Shown one piece after another: positions 1-6,760 of a stretch of 10,499 nt of DNA (within the stretch, counting starts at the first letter, position 1; every line of letters begins with the position of its first letter). Position numbers and translations under genes: made by a program. The notes beneath the pieces were generated by a model that saw nothing but the letters and a program-made list of their open reading frames with translations, was not told the DNA's origin and ran no database searches. Source of the DNA: Moduliflexus sp964602655 (lineage in GTDB: Bacteria; Moduliflexota; Moduliflexia; Moduliflexales; Moduliflexaceae); NCBI GenBank assembly GCA_964602655.1, contig CAZRSF010000119.1:1-10499 (forward strand). Direction: 5' to 3'.

Positions 1-158
1 TAACTCACGTTACGTAGTGTCTCCGCGATTCCCCTCCTGGGAGGGGCAAGGGGTGGGTGGCTGAAACCTAACAATTTCTCAACGCCACCCACCCCCAACC
101 CCTCCCAGGAGGGGAGTTCGTGGTCTTCTGATCAAAATCTACTGCGTAACATGAGTTA
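1..158. repeat. Nested inverted-repeat, MITE-like element
   Basis: Two pairs of inverted arms are nested around one centre. The outer arms are 1-18 (taactcacgttacgtagt) and 141-158, which match as reverse complements at 16 of 18 positions. The inner arms are 31-61 and 84-114; they match at 28 of 31 positions, differ only in a central three-base block, and leave a 22-base loop (62-83). The inner arms are very G/C-rich blocks built around cccctcctgggagggg. There is no room for a transposase. This architecture fits a non-autonomous element (MITE) or a large structured intergenic repeat. The left outer arm begins at base 1, so the element could extend further left. I see no clear target-site duplication. 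The symmetry is directly visible; calling it mobile is inference. Confidence 0.75.
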
Positions 159-284
159 TTAATTTTTTATGCTCATATTAATAAGGTGTCTGGCGGCTCT
201 GTCCATAACCTTCTGTGTCAATACAACGGCGCATCCATCAAAGCGCTGGATGAAGAGGATGTCGAATTCGCGTTTGGGATGTAA
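150..284 (+). pseudogene. 3' remnant of an unidentified coding frame
   Basis: An open frame runs from the edge of the inverted repeat to the TAA at 282-284. The part that reads like protein runs from about 183 and contains KVSGGSVHNLLCQYNGASIK, followed by an acidic tail ending in FAFGM. There is no ATG before the terminal Met codon; the only in-frame alternative start is GTG at 186, with no convincing ribosome-binding site. The frame is closed upstream by a TAA at 147-149 inside the right arm of the repeat. The simplest reading is the C-terminal end of a gene whose front was removed or separated when the repeat arrived. I do not recognise the family. It could also be non-coding sequence or a very short gene of about 32 codons. 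Confidence 0.35.
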
Positions 285-288
285 ATAT

Positions 289-296
289 GGAGGGAG
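289..296 (+). promoter_or_regulatory. Strong Shine-Dalgarno site for the 133-aa gene
   Basis: The sequence ggagggag ends three bases before the ATG at 300; its GGAGG core sits six bases from the ATG. It is one of the best ribosome-binding sites in the window and fixes the start of the first gene of the three-gene run. Confidence 0.7.
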
Positions 297-299
297 AAA

Positions 300-701
300 A
301 TGCCGACTCTATCTACTCAAGCTCAGGTTTCTTACAACGAACTGCTGAAAGCGGTCGGGCAACTCAATCCGCCCGATCTTGAACGTTTCGTAGCGGAGGC
401 GCTTCGTCTGCAAGCCGCCCAAAAAGCACCGAGCCTTTCAAAATCGGAATCCGAATTATTGATGAAAATCAATCAACAGATTCCTGCTGCGATGAGTCAA
501 CGATATGCCGAACTCATCTCGAAACGCCGCGCCGAAACGCTGACTTCGGATGAATACGCCGAATTATTGGCTGTCGGCGAACGCATCGAGCAATTAGAAA
601 CGCAGCGCATGGAAGCCCTTGCGGAATTGGCTCGTTTGCGTAAAACAACCTTGACCGCGTTAATGAAAAATTTAGGGATTCGGACGCCCGATTATGCGTG
701 A
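300..701 (+). CDS. Small helical protein encoded ahead of the HNH nuclease
   Basis: This 133-aa protein has no signal peptide or membrane segment. It is predicted to be almost all helix: an N-terminal segment containing LLKAVGQLNPPDLERFVAEA (about residues 15-34), a short linker, then a charged heptad-like stretch (about residues 70-115, with repeated Leu/Glu/Arg) that looks like a coiled coil, ending IRTPDYA. From memory, proteins of this type precede small HNH endonucleases in cyanobacteria and other environmental bacteria; I know of no assigned activity. The start is set by the ggagggag site just upstream. The stop overlaps the next gene by eight bases, so the two are almost certainly translated together. 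It could be a partner, inhibitor or targeting subunit of the nuclease, but no family-level evidence for any of these is visible. Confidence 0.85.
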   Translation: MPTLSTQAQVSYNELLKAVGQLNPPDLERFVAEALRLQAAQKAPSLSKSESELLMKINQQIPAAMSQRYAELISKRRAETLTSDEYAELLAVGERIEQLETQRMEALAELARLRKTTLTALMKNLGIRTPDYA

Positions 702-1119
702 AGATCGCGTCACCGCGCAATTGAAAAAGCTTGTCGCAGAAAGAGCGAAAGAAAATTGCGAGTATTGCCGCAGTCAATCTCGCTTCGGGATGCAGCCCTT
801 TTCCATCGAGCATATTATTCCTCGCAGTCGCAGCGGGGCAACGACGGCTGAGAATCTCGCGCTATCATGTCAGGGATGCAATAACTGCAAATACAATAAA
901 ACGGACGCTATAGACCCGCTGAGTGGAGAGCTTGCAACGCTGTATCATCCTCGGCAAGAGCAATGGGAAGAGCATTTTATCTGGAATGATGACTTTTCCT
1001 TGATTATTGGAATCACTCCGACAGGTAGGGCAAGCGTTGAGGCATTGAAACTGAACAGAGAAAGTCTTGTCAATCTGCGCAAGATATTGTATTCGTTTGG
1101 CGAACATCCTCCCGTGTGA
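694..1119 (+). CDS. HNH endonuclease
   Basis: This 141-aa protein has a complete small HNH nuclease core. A first zinc pair C22-x2-C25 is followed by the ββα-metal motif EHIIPRSRSG (His40 as the expected catalytic base), the central Asn of AENLAL (N54), the second zinc pair C59-x2-C62, and N63-N64-x-x beginning the metal-binding helix. The family hydrolyses DNA phosphodiester bonds with one divalent metal ion; some members are homing, restriction or colicin-type nucleases. The C-terminal region (about 75-141) contains YHPRQEQWEEHF and TPTGRASVEALKLNRESLVN, typical of free-standing HNH proteins of this group. The start lies inside the previous gene (ATGCGTGA overlap), with no good ribosome site of its own, implying translational coupling. 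All the key residues are present, so it should be active. Substrate and biological role are unknown. Confidence 0.92.
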   Translation: MREDRVTAQLKKLVAERAKENCEYCRSQSRFGMQPFSIEHIIPRSRSGATTAENLALSCQGCNNCKYNKTDAIDPLSGELATLYHPRQEQWEEHFIWNDDFSLIIGITPTGRASVEALKLNRESLVNLRKILYSFGEHPPV

Positions 1120-1142
1120 ATGTCGAGATTGACAGAACAATT

Positions 1143-3752
1143 ATGAAACACACCACCAAACTCTATAAACTGAAAGACACCTTAGAAACGGTCGAAGATG
1201 CCTCGAAATGGGCGTCCGGGAAATTTACCTGTGCGTCATGCCGCAAGACCGAAGACGCGGCGAAATTTCCGACGCCGGTCGGCGATCTCTGCGTCAACTG
1301 CGTCGAAATCGAACTCAAGCGGCAGGCGCGCGCCGTTGATCTGCTGAGTTGGTCGCTGCCGCAATACAAGGCGGCGTTGGAATCGGCGGACAAATTGCGC
1401 GACCGACTGGCGGCGCTCTGGCGGTTTCACGACATTCTGCGGGTCGCGGCGCTGAAATATCCGAACGACGTGGACGATCTGCGAAAACTCGTGATTCAGA
1501 GCCTCGGATTTCTCAGCGATCATCCGCTCTCGGCAGTTGTCAGGCAGGCCGCGTATCAAACCTGCCTCAGTTTCGACAAGACGCTTGTGCCGCTGCTGAT
1601 CGCCGAAAGCAAGCCGACGCCCTGGCAATTTTACGCCAATATTTTGATGGCGCTCAGCCATATCGCGCCCGAAAATCATGACGTTCGCGCCTTTATTCAG
1701 AAGGCCGCAGAGGACGAGAATCTCGATATTCGCAAACGGGCGCAAGCGATTTTGCTGAAACTCGGCGTACCGTCGCAACAGGCCGCCGTATTCGCGAAAC
1801 CGCCGTCGCGCCAGGAATTGCTGCACGACGCGTTGAATATGCTGCCCGGCGAATTGCGCAATCTTGTGCAATTCGGCATGGTTGAGGACGATGCGCTGCC
1901 AGAGCCTGCCGCTCCCAAACCGATTGAAAGAACAGCGCCGCCGCAAAGGATGACGCAGCTTGTGGAGCAGCATTATTCGGCGGACGCGTTGAAACGGATT
2001 TATAAAACGTACCTGCACGGCCAGTTTTTCGACGAGGACGATTTTCCGCAAAACGGCAATTGGTCAATCAATAAGCTCAAAAAAAGCGAGACGGTTCACG
2101 CATTGGCGCAAGTGTTTTCGCAGCGCGACCTGTTTCTTCGGCTCTTTGCGCGGCTGCCGAAAGAGGCGCAGCAGATGTTTCAGCAATTCGTCTGGGAAGG
2201 GGAAGAACGGGAAGTCAATACATTGGAGGCGGCGTATAAGGTCAAAATCGTCAAAGATCGCGAAAAGAAGGGGCAATACGGCTATGGCGGCGGCATGGGC
2301 AACGCGCAGGACATCGAAGACCCGTATGTCATTTTTCAGATTCGAACGCATTATAACTGGTATGCTTATGACGACCGCTACGCCTACTATTTTTCGATTG
2401 CCGACGAATTGCGCAGCGTCTTCAAAGCGTATCTGCCCCATCCGCAAGGCTACGACATCATGCCGATTCCCGCGCTGCCGCAGACCGATTTTCAATACGA
2501 AGACCGCGATCGGATTTTGCGCCAGATTCACCTGTACGACACGTATGTCAGGCAGGGCAACCTGAAATACTCCGAAAGTACCGGCAAGCTGCTGAAAGCG
2601 TCATTAGCGCAGATGACGAAATATTGCGGGATCCAGGAATTTTACCTCCATGATAAAGATTTGGCGTTTCTCAAAACGACGCTGATTATGGATGCGCTTC
2701 AGGGAAACTCCCTGAAAGCCGATAAAGAGCCGGAAGTCTATCTGAAAACCCTGTTCGTCGCGTTTTTTCAAGCCCCTGAGCCGAAAGGAAAACGGCTGCA
2801 CGAATTTTTGTATCATCTCAAAGGCGGATACTACGATCACGATCTCGACCGCCGCGACCGGCGCGTCAGACAGGCGTTGTCGGAACTGCTGAAACTCCTG
2901 CCGCCGGGACAATGGGTTCCGTTCGATAATATACGGAAAGCGGCGGCGTATCGCGCGCTCGACTTCGAAATCGTGGCGCGCAAAGACTACGGCAACGACC
3001 TGTTTTTTACGCAACGGTATAAGGCTCAGTACGGCCCGCGCGACGAGCGGATTTACGTGCGGGATCGGGAATATAAAAACGCGGTGGTCGTGCCGTTTTT
3101 GAAAGCGATGTTTTTTCTCTTCGCCGCCTTCGGCATTGTGGATATTGCCTACGACTTGCCGAAAAATCAGGAAGTTCGGGATCGCGACAAGCCCTATCTT
3201 TCGATGTTCGACGGCCTGCGATTCGCACGGTTGACGCCGCTCGGCGCGTACGTGCTCGGCTTGCAAGACACGTATCAGGCCGCTGCGCCGCAGGAAACCG
3301 GCACGATCATTCTGGATGACAAACGGCTGCTGCTGACATTGGAAGGCCGCGATCCGCTCAAAACGATGGTAGTGGAAAAACTCGCGGAGAAAATCAGCGA
3401 GACCTGCTACAAAGTGACGTATCAATCGTTTTTGAAAGAATGCGTCACCCGCCAGGACATCACGCAGAAAGTGAAGATGTTCACGGAGCATATCGTTGCG
3501 ACCCCGCCGCGCATCTGGCAGGAGTTTCTCGATGATGTGGCCGGGAAGATCAACCCGCTGGCCGCCGCCGACAAAATGGCGGTGTTCAAACTTCAGCCTC
3601 AAAAAGACCTGATCGCCCTGTTAGCGCGGGATGATGTCTTGAAAAAATACATTTTGAAAGCTGAAGATTATCATGTGGTCATTGCGCAAAAAGATGTCAG
3701 CAAGGTGAAAAAACGTTTAGAGGAATTCGGTTATTTTATTGATAACTTTTGA
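1143..3752 (+). CDS. Zinc-ribbon, helical-repeat protein with XPB N-terminal-like C-terminus, no helicase motor
   Basis: About 869 aa. Residues 30-53 form a treble-clef or zinc-ribbon motif (C30-x2-C33 ... C50-x2-C53). Residues about 100-220 look like HEAT-type helical repeats. A Pro-rich linker follows, then a long middle region rich in Tyr, Asp and Arg. Around 591-707 is winged-helix-like sequence ending in FDGLRFARLTPLGAYVLGL. Residues about 730-869 resemble the XPB/Ssl2 N-terminal-like domain (Pfam Helicase_C_3): a strand block TGTIILDDKRLLLTL, a helical segment with YKVTYQSFLKECV and TPPRIWQEFLDDV, and a final VSKVKKRLEEFGYFI. In actinobacteria such domains occur in proteins linked to XPB-type helicases; that is recalled family knowledge. 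No Walker A or DEAD/DEAH box is visible, so it is not itself a helicase. The chosen start is ATG 1143; GTG 1116 would add nine residues and overlap the HNH stop by four bases. It probably acts on DNA in the cytoplasm; function unknown. Confidence 0.85.
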   Translation: MKHTTKLYKLKDTLETVEDASKWASGKFTCASCRKTEDAAKFPTPVGDLCVNCVEIELKRQARAVDLLSWSLPQYKAALESADKLRDRLAALWRFHDILRVAALKYPNDVDDLRKLVIQSLGFLSDHPLSAVVRQAAYQTCLSFDKTLVPLLIAESKPTPWQFYANILMALSHIAPENHDVRAFIQKAAEDENLDIRKRAQAILLKLGVPSQQAAVFAKPPSRQELLHDALNMLPGELRNLVQFGMVEDDALPEPAAPKPIERTAPPQRMTQLVEQHYSADALKRIYKTYLHGQFFDEDDFPQNGNWSINKLKKSETVHALAQVFSQRDLFLRLFARLPKEAQQMFQQFVWEGEEREVNTLEAAYKVKIVKDREKKGQYGYGGGMGNAQDIEDPYVIFQIRTHYNWYAYDDRYAYYFSIADELRSVFKAYLPHPQGYDIMPIPALPQTDFQYEDRDRILRQIHLYDTYVRQGNLKYSESTGKLLKASLAQMTKYCGIQEFYLHDKDLAFLKTTLIMDALQGNSLKADKEPEVYLKTLFVAFFQAPEPKGKRLHEFLYHLKGGYYDHDLDRRDRRVRQALSELLKLLPPGQWVPFDNIRKAAAYRALDFEIVARKDYGNDLFFTQRYKAQYGPRDERIYVRDREYKNAVVVPFLKAMFFLFAAFGIVDIAYDLPKNQEVRDRDKPYLSMFDGLRFARLTPLGAYVLGLQDTYQAAAPQETGTIILDDKRLLLTLEGRDPLKTMVVEKLAEKISETCYKVTYQSFLKECVTRQDITQKVKMFTEHIVATPPRIWQEFLDDVAGKINPLAAADKMAVFKLQPQKDLIALLARDDVLKKYILKAEDYHVVIAQKDVSKVKKRLEEFGYFIDNF

Positions 3753-3767
3753 AGAAGTTACATTCTT

Positions 3768-3788
3768 GTTCCACGCTCCGCGCGGAAC
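3768..3788. repeat. Imperfect hairpin after the 869-aa gene
   Basis: Arms gttccacgc (3768-3776) and gcgcggaac (3780-3788) pair at eight of nine positions around a three-base loop. It lies 16 bases after the stop at 3752. It resembles a short intergenic palindrome common in many bacterial genomes (gttcc-acgc-tcc-gcg type). It may help end transcription, but only A-rich sequence follows on the plus strand, so it is not a classic rho-independent terminator. Confidence 0.5.
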
Positions 3789-3813
3789 GAAAACAATAAG
3801 GATGTCTCGGTTT

Positions 3814-3847
3814 TTCGTAGGGGCGTTCAATTGAACGCCCCTACGAA
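3814..3847. repeat. Perfect 34-bp palindrome upstream of the AI-2E family gene
   Basis: The left arm ttcgtaggggcgttcaa (3814-3830) is followed with no spacer by its exact reverse complement (3831-3847). The right end is 17 bases from the ATG at 3865. As RNA it would form a long stem just ahead of the ribosome-binding region; as DNA it could be a protein-binding site or a REP/MITE-like repeat. A run of five T lies on the left side (3811-3815), which could serve a terminator only in the minus orientation after pairing with the A-containing flank, so terminator function is weak. The symmetry is certain; the role is inferred. Confidence 0.85.
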
Positions 3848-3864
3848 TCGTATCGGAAATTTTT

Positions 3865-5076
3865 ATGAGCAGTAAACACAAAAAACCGCAGACGACAGCG
3901 ATTCAACCAACAGAACCAACGCCGGAAGCAGCGCCTCAAGCGCTCGAGCTGCCGCAAGAACCGAAGCAAACACTCCAACTGTCGGTGGCGCATGGACATT
4001 ATTTCCTCTTTTTTCTGATGTTTGTCGGCCTGTTCGCCTGCTATCTGCTGATTCAGCCCTATATTCATCCCATTTTATTGGCGATCATCCTATCGCTGAT
4101 CGTCTATCCGTTCTACCGGCAGATTCTCAGCGTATGCGGCAACCGGCGAAGTCTTGCCGCGTTTCTGACTTCGGCCTTATTGACGCTGGTGGTGCTGATT
4201 CCGTTGATTTTCGTCACATTTTCGTTATTCCAGCAGGGCGTGCAGGTTTTCAACGCCATTTATGACTGGATCGCTACCGGAGAGTATAAAACGTTATTAC
4301 AGCATCCCTGGGCGGTAAAAGTCCTGGCGCTGCTCAATCAGTATTTGCCTGATATTCAGAAGTATTTCCCGAATTTCAATTTGGAGCAACTGCAATTGGA
4401 TAAAATCTTGCTGCAAGCCAGTTCGGCCGTCGGGAAGAATCTGCTGGATCAAGGGAAAAATCTGTTCGGCAATTTGACGACGCTGATCGTGCAGTTCGTG
4501 ATGATGTTGTTTACGTTTTTCTTCATGGTGCGGGATCAAGACCGCATGTTTTCAGGCATTCTCCATTTGATTCCGCTCTCCAGAAGTCAGGAAATGCAGA
4601 TTATCGCGAAAGTCCGGGAAGTCGCGAAATCCGTGTTTTTAGGGACGATCATCACGGCATTGCTGCAAGGGCTGTCTGGCGGGATTGCGTTTCATATCTG
4701 CCATCTTCCGGCGTTATTCTGGGGGACGATGATGGCGTTTTGTTCCTTGATTCCGATGATCGGCACGACGTTGATTTGGGTGCCGGCCTCGCTCTATCTC
4801 TTGCTCTCCGGGCATTGGGGCTACGCGATTTTCATGGCCTGCTGGTGCATTTTATTCGTCAGTTCGATTGACAATATCGTGCGCCCGATGTTCATGCAAG
4901 GCGGCAATCAAAGCATGAGCATGATGGTGATCTTTTTTTCGTTGCTGGGCGGAATTAATTATTTCGGTCTACTCGGCATCTTATACGGTCCGATGATTGT
5001 CGGCCTGACAATGGTCTTTTTGTACATTTACAGCCTCGAATACCGCGACTTTTTGACGCAGCAAGACCTGCGATAA
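3865..5076 (+). CDS. AI-2E/PerM family transporter-like membrane protein
   Basis: 403 aa. A hydrophilic Pro/Gln-rich N-terminus (1-42) precedes membrane segments at about 46-63, 68-84 and 97-122. A soluble, partly amphipathic region of about 80 residues follows, then segments at about 204-222, 256-280, 285-300, 302-315, 318-334 and 352-391. This two-block layout with a central soluble region is that of the AI-2E transporter (PerM/TqsA/YdiK) family, Pfam PF01594. Family signatures visible near the C-terminus are SSIDNIVRPMFMQGG and GGINYFGLLGILYGPMIVGL. Family members export or import small solutes: TqsA affects autoinducer-2 and others act as Na+/H+ antiporters, so the substrate here cannot be assigned. 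It sits in the inner membrane. The ribosome site is weak (ggaaat, 3855-3860). The gene is flanked by palindromes on both sides and is probably transcribed alone or with alaC. Confidence 0.93.
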   Translation: MSSKHKKPQTTAIQPTEPTPEAAPQALELPQEPKQTLQLSVAHGHYFLFFLMFVGLFACYLLIQPYIHPILLAIILSLIVYPFYRQILSVCGNRRSLAAFLTSALLTLVVLIPLIFVTFSLFQQGVQVFNAIYDWIATGEYKTLLQHPWAVKVLALLNQYLPDIQKYFPNFNLEQLQLDKILLQASSAVGKNLLDQGKNLFGNLTTLIVQFVMMLFTFFFMVRDQDRMFSGILHLIPLSRSQEMQIIAKVREVAKSVFLGTIITALLQGLSGGIAFHICHLPALFWGTMMAFCSLIPMIGTTLIWVPASLYLLLSGHWGYAIFMACWCILFVSSIDNIVRPMFMQGGNQSMSMMVIFFSLLGGINYFGLLGILYGPMIVGLTMVFLYIYSLEYRDFLTQQDLR

Positions 5077-5084
5077 CTGTGTCA

Positions 5085-5112
5085 GTAGGTCGAAACTATA
5101 GTTTCGACCTAC
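5085..5112. repeat. Perfect 28-bp palindrome upstream of alaC
   Basis: The left arm gtaggtcgaaacta (5085-5098) is followed directly by its exact reverse complement (5099-5112). It begins eight bases after the AI-2E gene stop and ends 18 bases before the alaC ATG. It is followed by gttttcg, so it could act as a weak terminator or attenuator between the two genes, or as a REP-like element. Its sequence is different from the 34-bp palindrome, although both ends read gtagg/cctac. Confidence 0.85.
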
Positions 5113-5120
5113 GTTTTCGA

Positions 5121-5126
5121 AAAGGA
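5121..5126 (+). promoter_or_regulatory. Shine-Dalgarno site for alaC
   Basis: aaagga ends four bases before the ATG at 5131. It supports that start over the later in-frame Met codons at residues 9, 19 and 24, none of which has a comparable site. Confidence 0.55.
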
Positions 5127-5130
5127 TACT

Positions 5131-6372
5131 ATGAGCCAGAAACAGCCAAAACCGATGGAGTACACTTCAGACGCGCTCTTGAGCATGGATATTCCTCCAA
5201 TGGCCTCGGAACGCATGCACCGCCTGCCGCCGTATCTGTTCGGGCGGATTAACGCCATCCGCAGCTCGCTGCGTCAGAAAGGCGTGGATATTATTGACCT
5301 CGCGATGGGCAATCCGAACGATCCCACGCCGGATCGGATCGTGGACAAACTCTGCGAAGCGGCGCGACTGAAACGCAATCAACGCTATTCCTCGTCGCAA
5401 GGGGTGTTCAACCTGCGCCGCGAATTGGCGCTGTTTTACGAACGCCGCTGGAACGTCTCGCTGGCGCCGGATTCGGAAGTGATCGCCACGATCGGCTCGA
5501 AAGAAGGCTTCAGCCATCTTTGCCTCGCCACGCTTGGGCCGGGCGATGTGGCGTTAACGCCGACGCCGTCGTTTCCGATTCATATTTACAGCCCGATTAT
5601 CGCCGGAGCGAACGTGATCGGCGTCTCGATGAACGACGGTGAAGAGGCGTTGCTGCGGAATCTCGATGACATGTGCCGGGTCGTGTCGCCGCGCCCGAAA
5701 ATCGTCATTCTGAATTTCCCGCATAATCCGACCGCGCGAACGGTCGAACTCGGCTTTTTCGAGGAAATCGTCAAACTGGCGAAAAAATTTCAATTTTATG
5801 TGATTCAGGATTTCGCGTACGGTTTGACCACGTTCGACGGCTATATCGCCCCAAGTTTTCTGCAAGCGCCGGGCGCGAAAGAGGTCGGCGTGGAAATGAT
5901 CACGATGTCCAAAGGTTTCAACATGGCGGGCTGGCGGATCGGCTTTGTCGTCGGCAATCGCGATATGATCAAGCTGCTCGCCAGCATCAAAGGCTACTAC
6001 GATTACGGCATTTTCCAGGCGATTCAAATCGCTTCGATTATTGCCTTGCGGCATTGCGAAAAAGATATGTTAGCGCAGGCGAAAATCTATGAAGAACGCC
6101 GCGATTGCCTGCTCGAAGGGTTGACGCAGGCCGGTTGGGATGTGGAGAAACCGCGCGCCAGCATGTTCGTCTGGGCGAAAATGCCCGCCAAATACCGCGA
6201 AATGGGATCCATCGAATTCGCGATCCAATGTATGCAGAAAGCGGAAGTCGCCGTTTCGCCAGGACGCGGTTTCGGCGAAGACGGCGAAGGCTACCTGCGC
6301 ATCGCGCTCGTCGAGAATGAAAATCGTTTGCGGCAGGCCGTCCGCCAGATCAAACACTCGTTTCCGGTCTGA
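5131..6372 (+). CDS. alaC: Glutamate-pyruvate aminotransferase AlaC-like
   Basis: 413 aa, practically the length of E. coli AlaC (412 aa), and similar to it along its whole length. It is a fold-type I, PLP-dependent class I/II aminotransferase that would make L-alanine from pyruvate using glutamate as amino donor, in the cytoplasm. Visible features: the N-terminal substrate segment RLPPYLF and DLAMGNPNDPTP; the phosphate-binding helix GSKEG; N199 in FPHNPTA; D227 and Y230 in QDFAYG; the Schiff-base lysine K261 in MSKGFNMAGWRIGF, with R269 binding the PLP phosphate; and R390 in YLRIAL for the substrate carboxylate. All the expected catalytic residues are intact. The related LL-diaminopimelate aminotransferases share this fold, but the PPYLF start and the ASMFVWAKMP segment favour AlaC. 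No regulator is visible other than the palindrome just upstream. Confidence 0.93.
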   Translation: MSQKQPKPMEYTSDALLSMDIPPMASERMHRLPPYLFGRINAIRSSLRQKGVDIIDLAMGNPNDPTPDRIVDKLCEAARLKRNQRYSSSQGVFNLRRELALFYERRWNVSLAPDSEVIATIGSKEGFSHLCLATLGPGDVALTPTPSFPIHIYSPIIAGANVIGVSMNDGEEALLRNLDDMCRVVSPRPKIVILNFPHNPTARTVELGFFEEIVKLAKKFQFYVIQDFAYGLTTFDGYIAPSFLQAPGAKEVGVEMITMSKGFNMAGWRIGFVVGNRDMIKLLASIKGYYDYGIFQAIQIASIIALRHCEKDMLAQAKIYEERRDCLLEGLTQAGWDVEKPRASMFVWAKMPAKYREMGSIEFAIQCMQKAEVAVSPGRGFGEDGEGYLRIALVENENRLRQAVRQIKHSFPV

Positions 6373-6398
6373 ATCTCTGGGATCGCCGGCATCCTGTA

Positions 6399-6445
6399 CG
6401 AATAGCCCGCCGATTCATCGCGGGAAACTGAACATCGGCTATTCG
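6399..6445. repeat. Inverted repeat after alaC
   Basis: Nine-base arms cgaatagcc (6399-6407) and ggctattcg (6437-6445) are exact reverse complements about 27 bases after the alaC stop, with a smaller cccgc/gcggg pairing inside the loop. It is a plausible transcript-end structure for alaC. No T run follows. Confidence 0.4.
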
Positions 6446-6656
6446 CGGGCGTCCCTTTGTGGCATCGCTGTCTCAGTGAATTAGTTAAGGCCGCCTTTGA
6501 TCGAGGTCATCATGCGTGTCAAGCAAGGCGGTCTGGTATCAAATTTTCCTGGAACGTTTTCGCAACGGCAATCCGGCGAGTCATCCGTCTCTCTGAGATA
6601 TAGCAGTCCTCAATCAGTCGTATCATCGCCTGTCAACCCCGTCTCTGCGTACCAAT

Positions 6657-6685
6657 CCCGGTTGTCGCGTTTTGGCGACGCCGGG
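6657..6685. repeat. Bulged G/C-rich hairpin between convergent genes
   Basis: Outer pairs cccgg (6657-6661) and ccggg (6681-6685) enclose inner pairs gtcgc (6664-6668) and gcgac (6675-6679), with a small asymmetric bulge and a six-base loop. It is followed by tgttt on the plus strand. It is located about 75 bases beyond the stop of the minus-strand DinB-fold gene. A terminator role is possible but unproven. Confidence 0.4.
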
Positions 6686-6760
6686 TGTTTACGCTTGCGC
6701 TACGAATATTCGCTGTGCCATCAGTCATCGAAGTTCGATCCATTTGCAGCGGATACGGCG

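Larger units (their letters stand above)
6373..6760. other. Gene-free gap between convergent alaC and the DinB-fold gene
   Basis: I see no supportable gene in these 388 bases. The region holds short inverted repeats: cgaatagcc (6399-6407) with ggctattcg (6437-6445); ccgcctt (6491-6497) with aaggcgg (6525-6531); and a G/C-rich bulged hairpin at 6657-6685 (cccgg..gtcgc / gcgac..ccggg). One or more of these may end transcription from the two converging genes, but none is followed by a good T run. A 106-codon open frame from 6497 runs into the DinB-fold gene on the other strand and looks non-coding. Confidence 0.6.

Noticed and set aside
300..1119. Classical toxin-antitoxin annotation for the helical protein/HNH pair
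   Set aside because: The gene order and overlap would allow it, but neither protein resembles a known antitoxin or toxin family closely enough.
1236..2051. Long minus-strand frame opposite the large gene
   Set aside because: It lies antisense within a strongly supported coding gene, its product is Arg-rich and irregular, and it mirrors the G/C-biased codon pattern of the real gene.
2604..3602. 332-codon minus-strand frame opposite the large gene
   Set aside because: The product has no recognisable motif and is the antisense shadow of the XPB-N-like region.
1143..3752. Annotation of the large protein as a helicase
   Set aside because: No Walker A, Walker B or other helicase motor motif is visible; only the accessory XPB-N-like region is suggested.
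5554..6054. 166-codon minus-strand frame opposite alaC
   Set aside because: It is antisense to conserved aminotransferase motifs and has no domain of its own.
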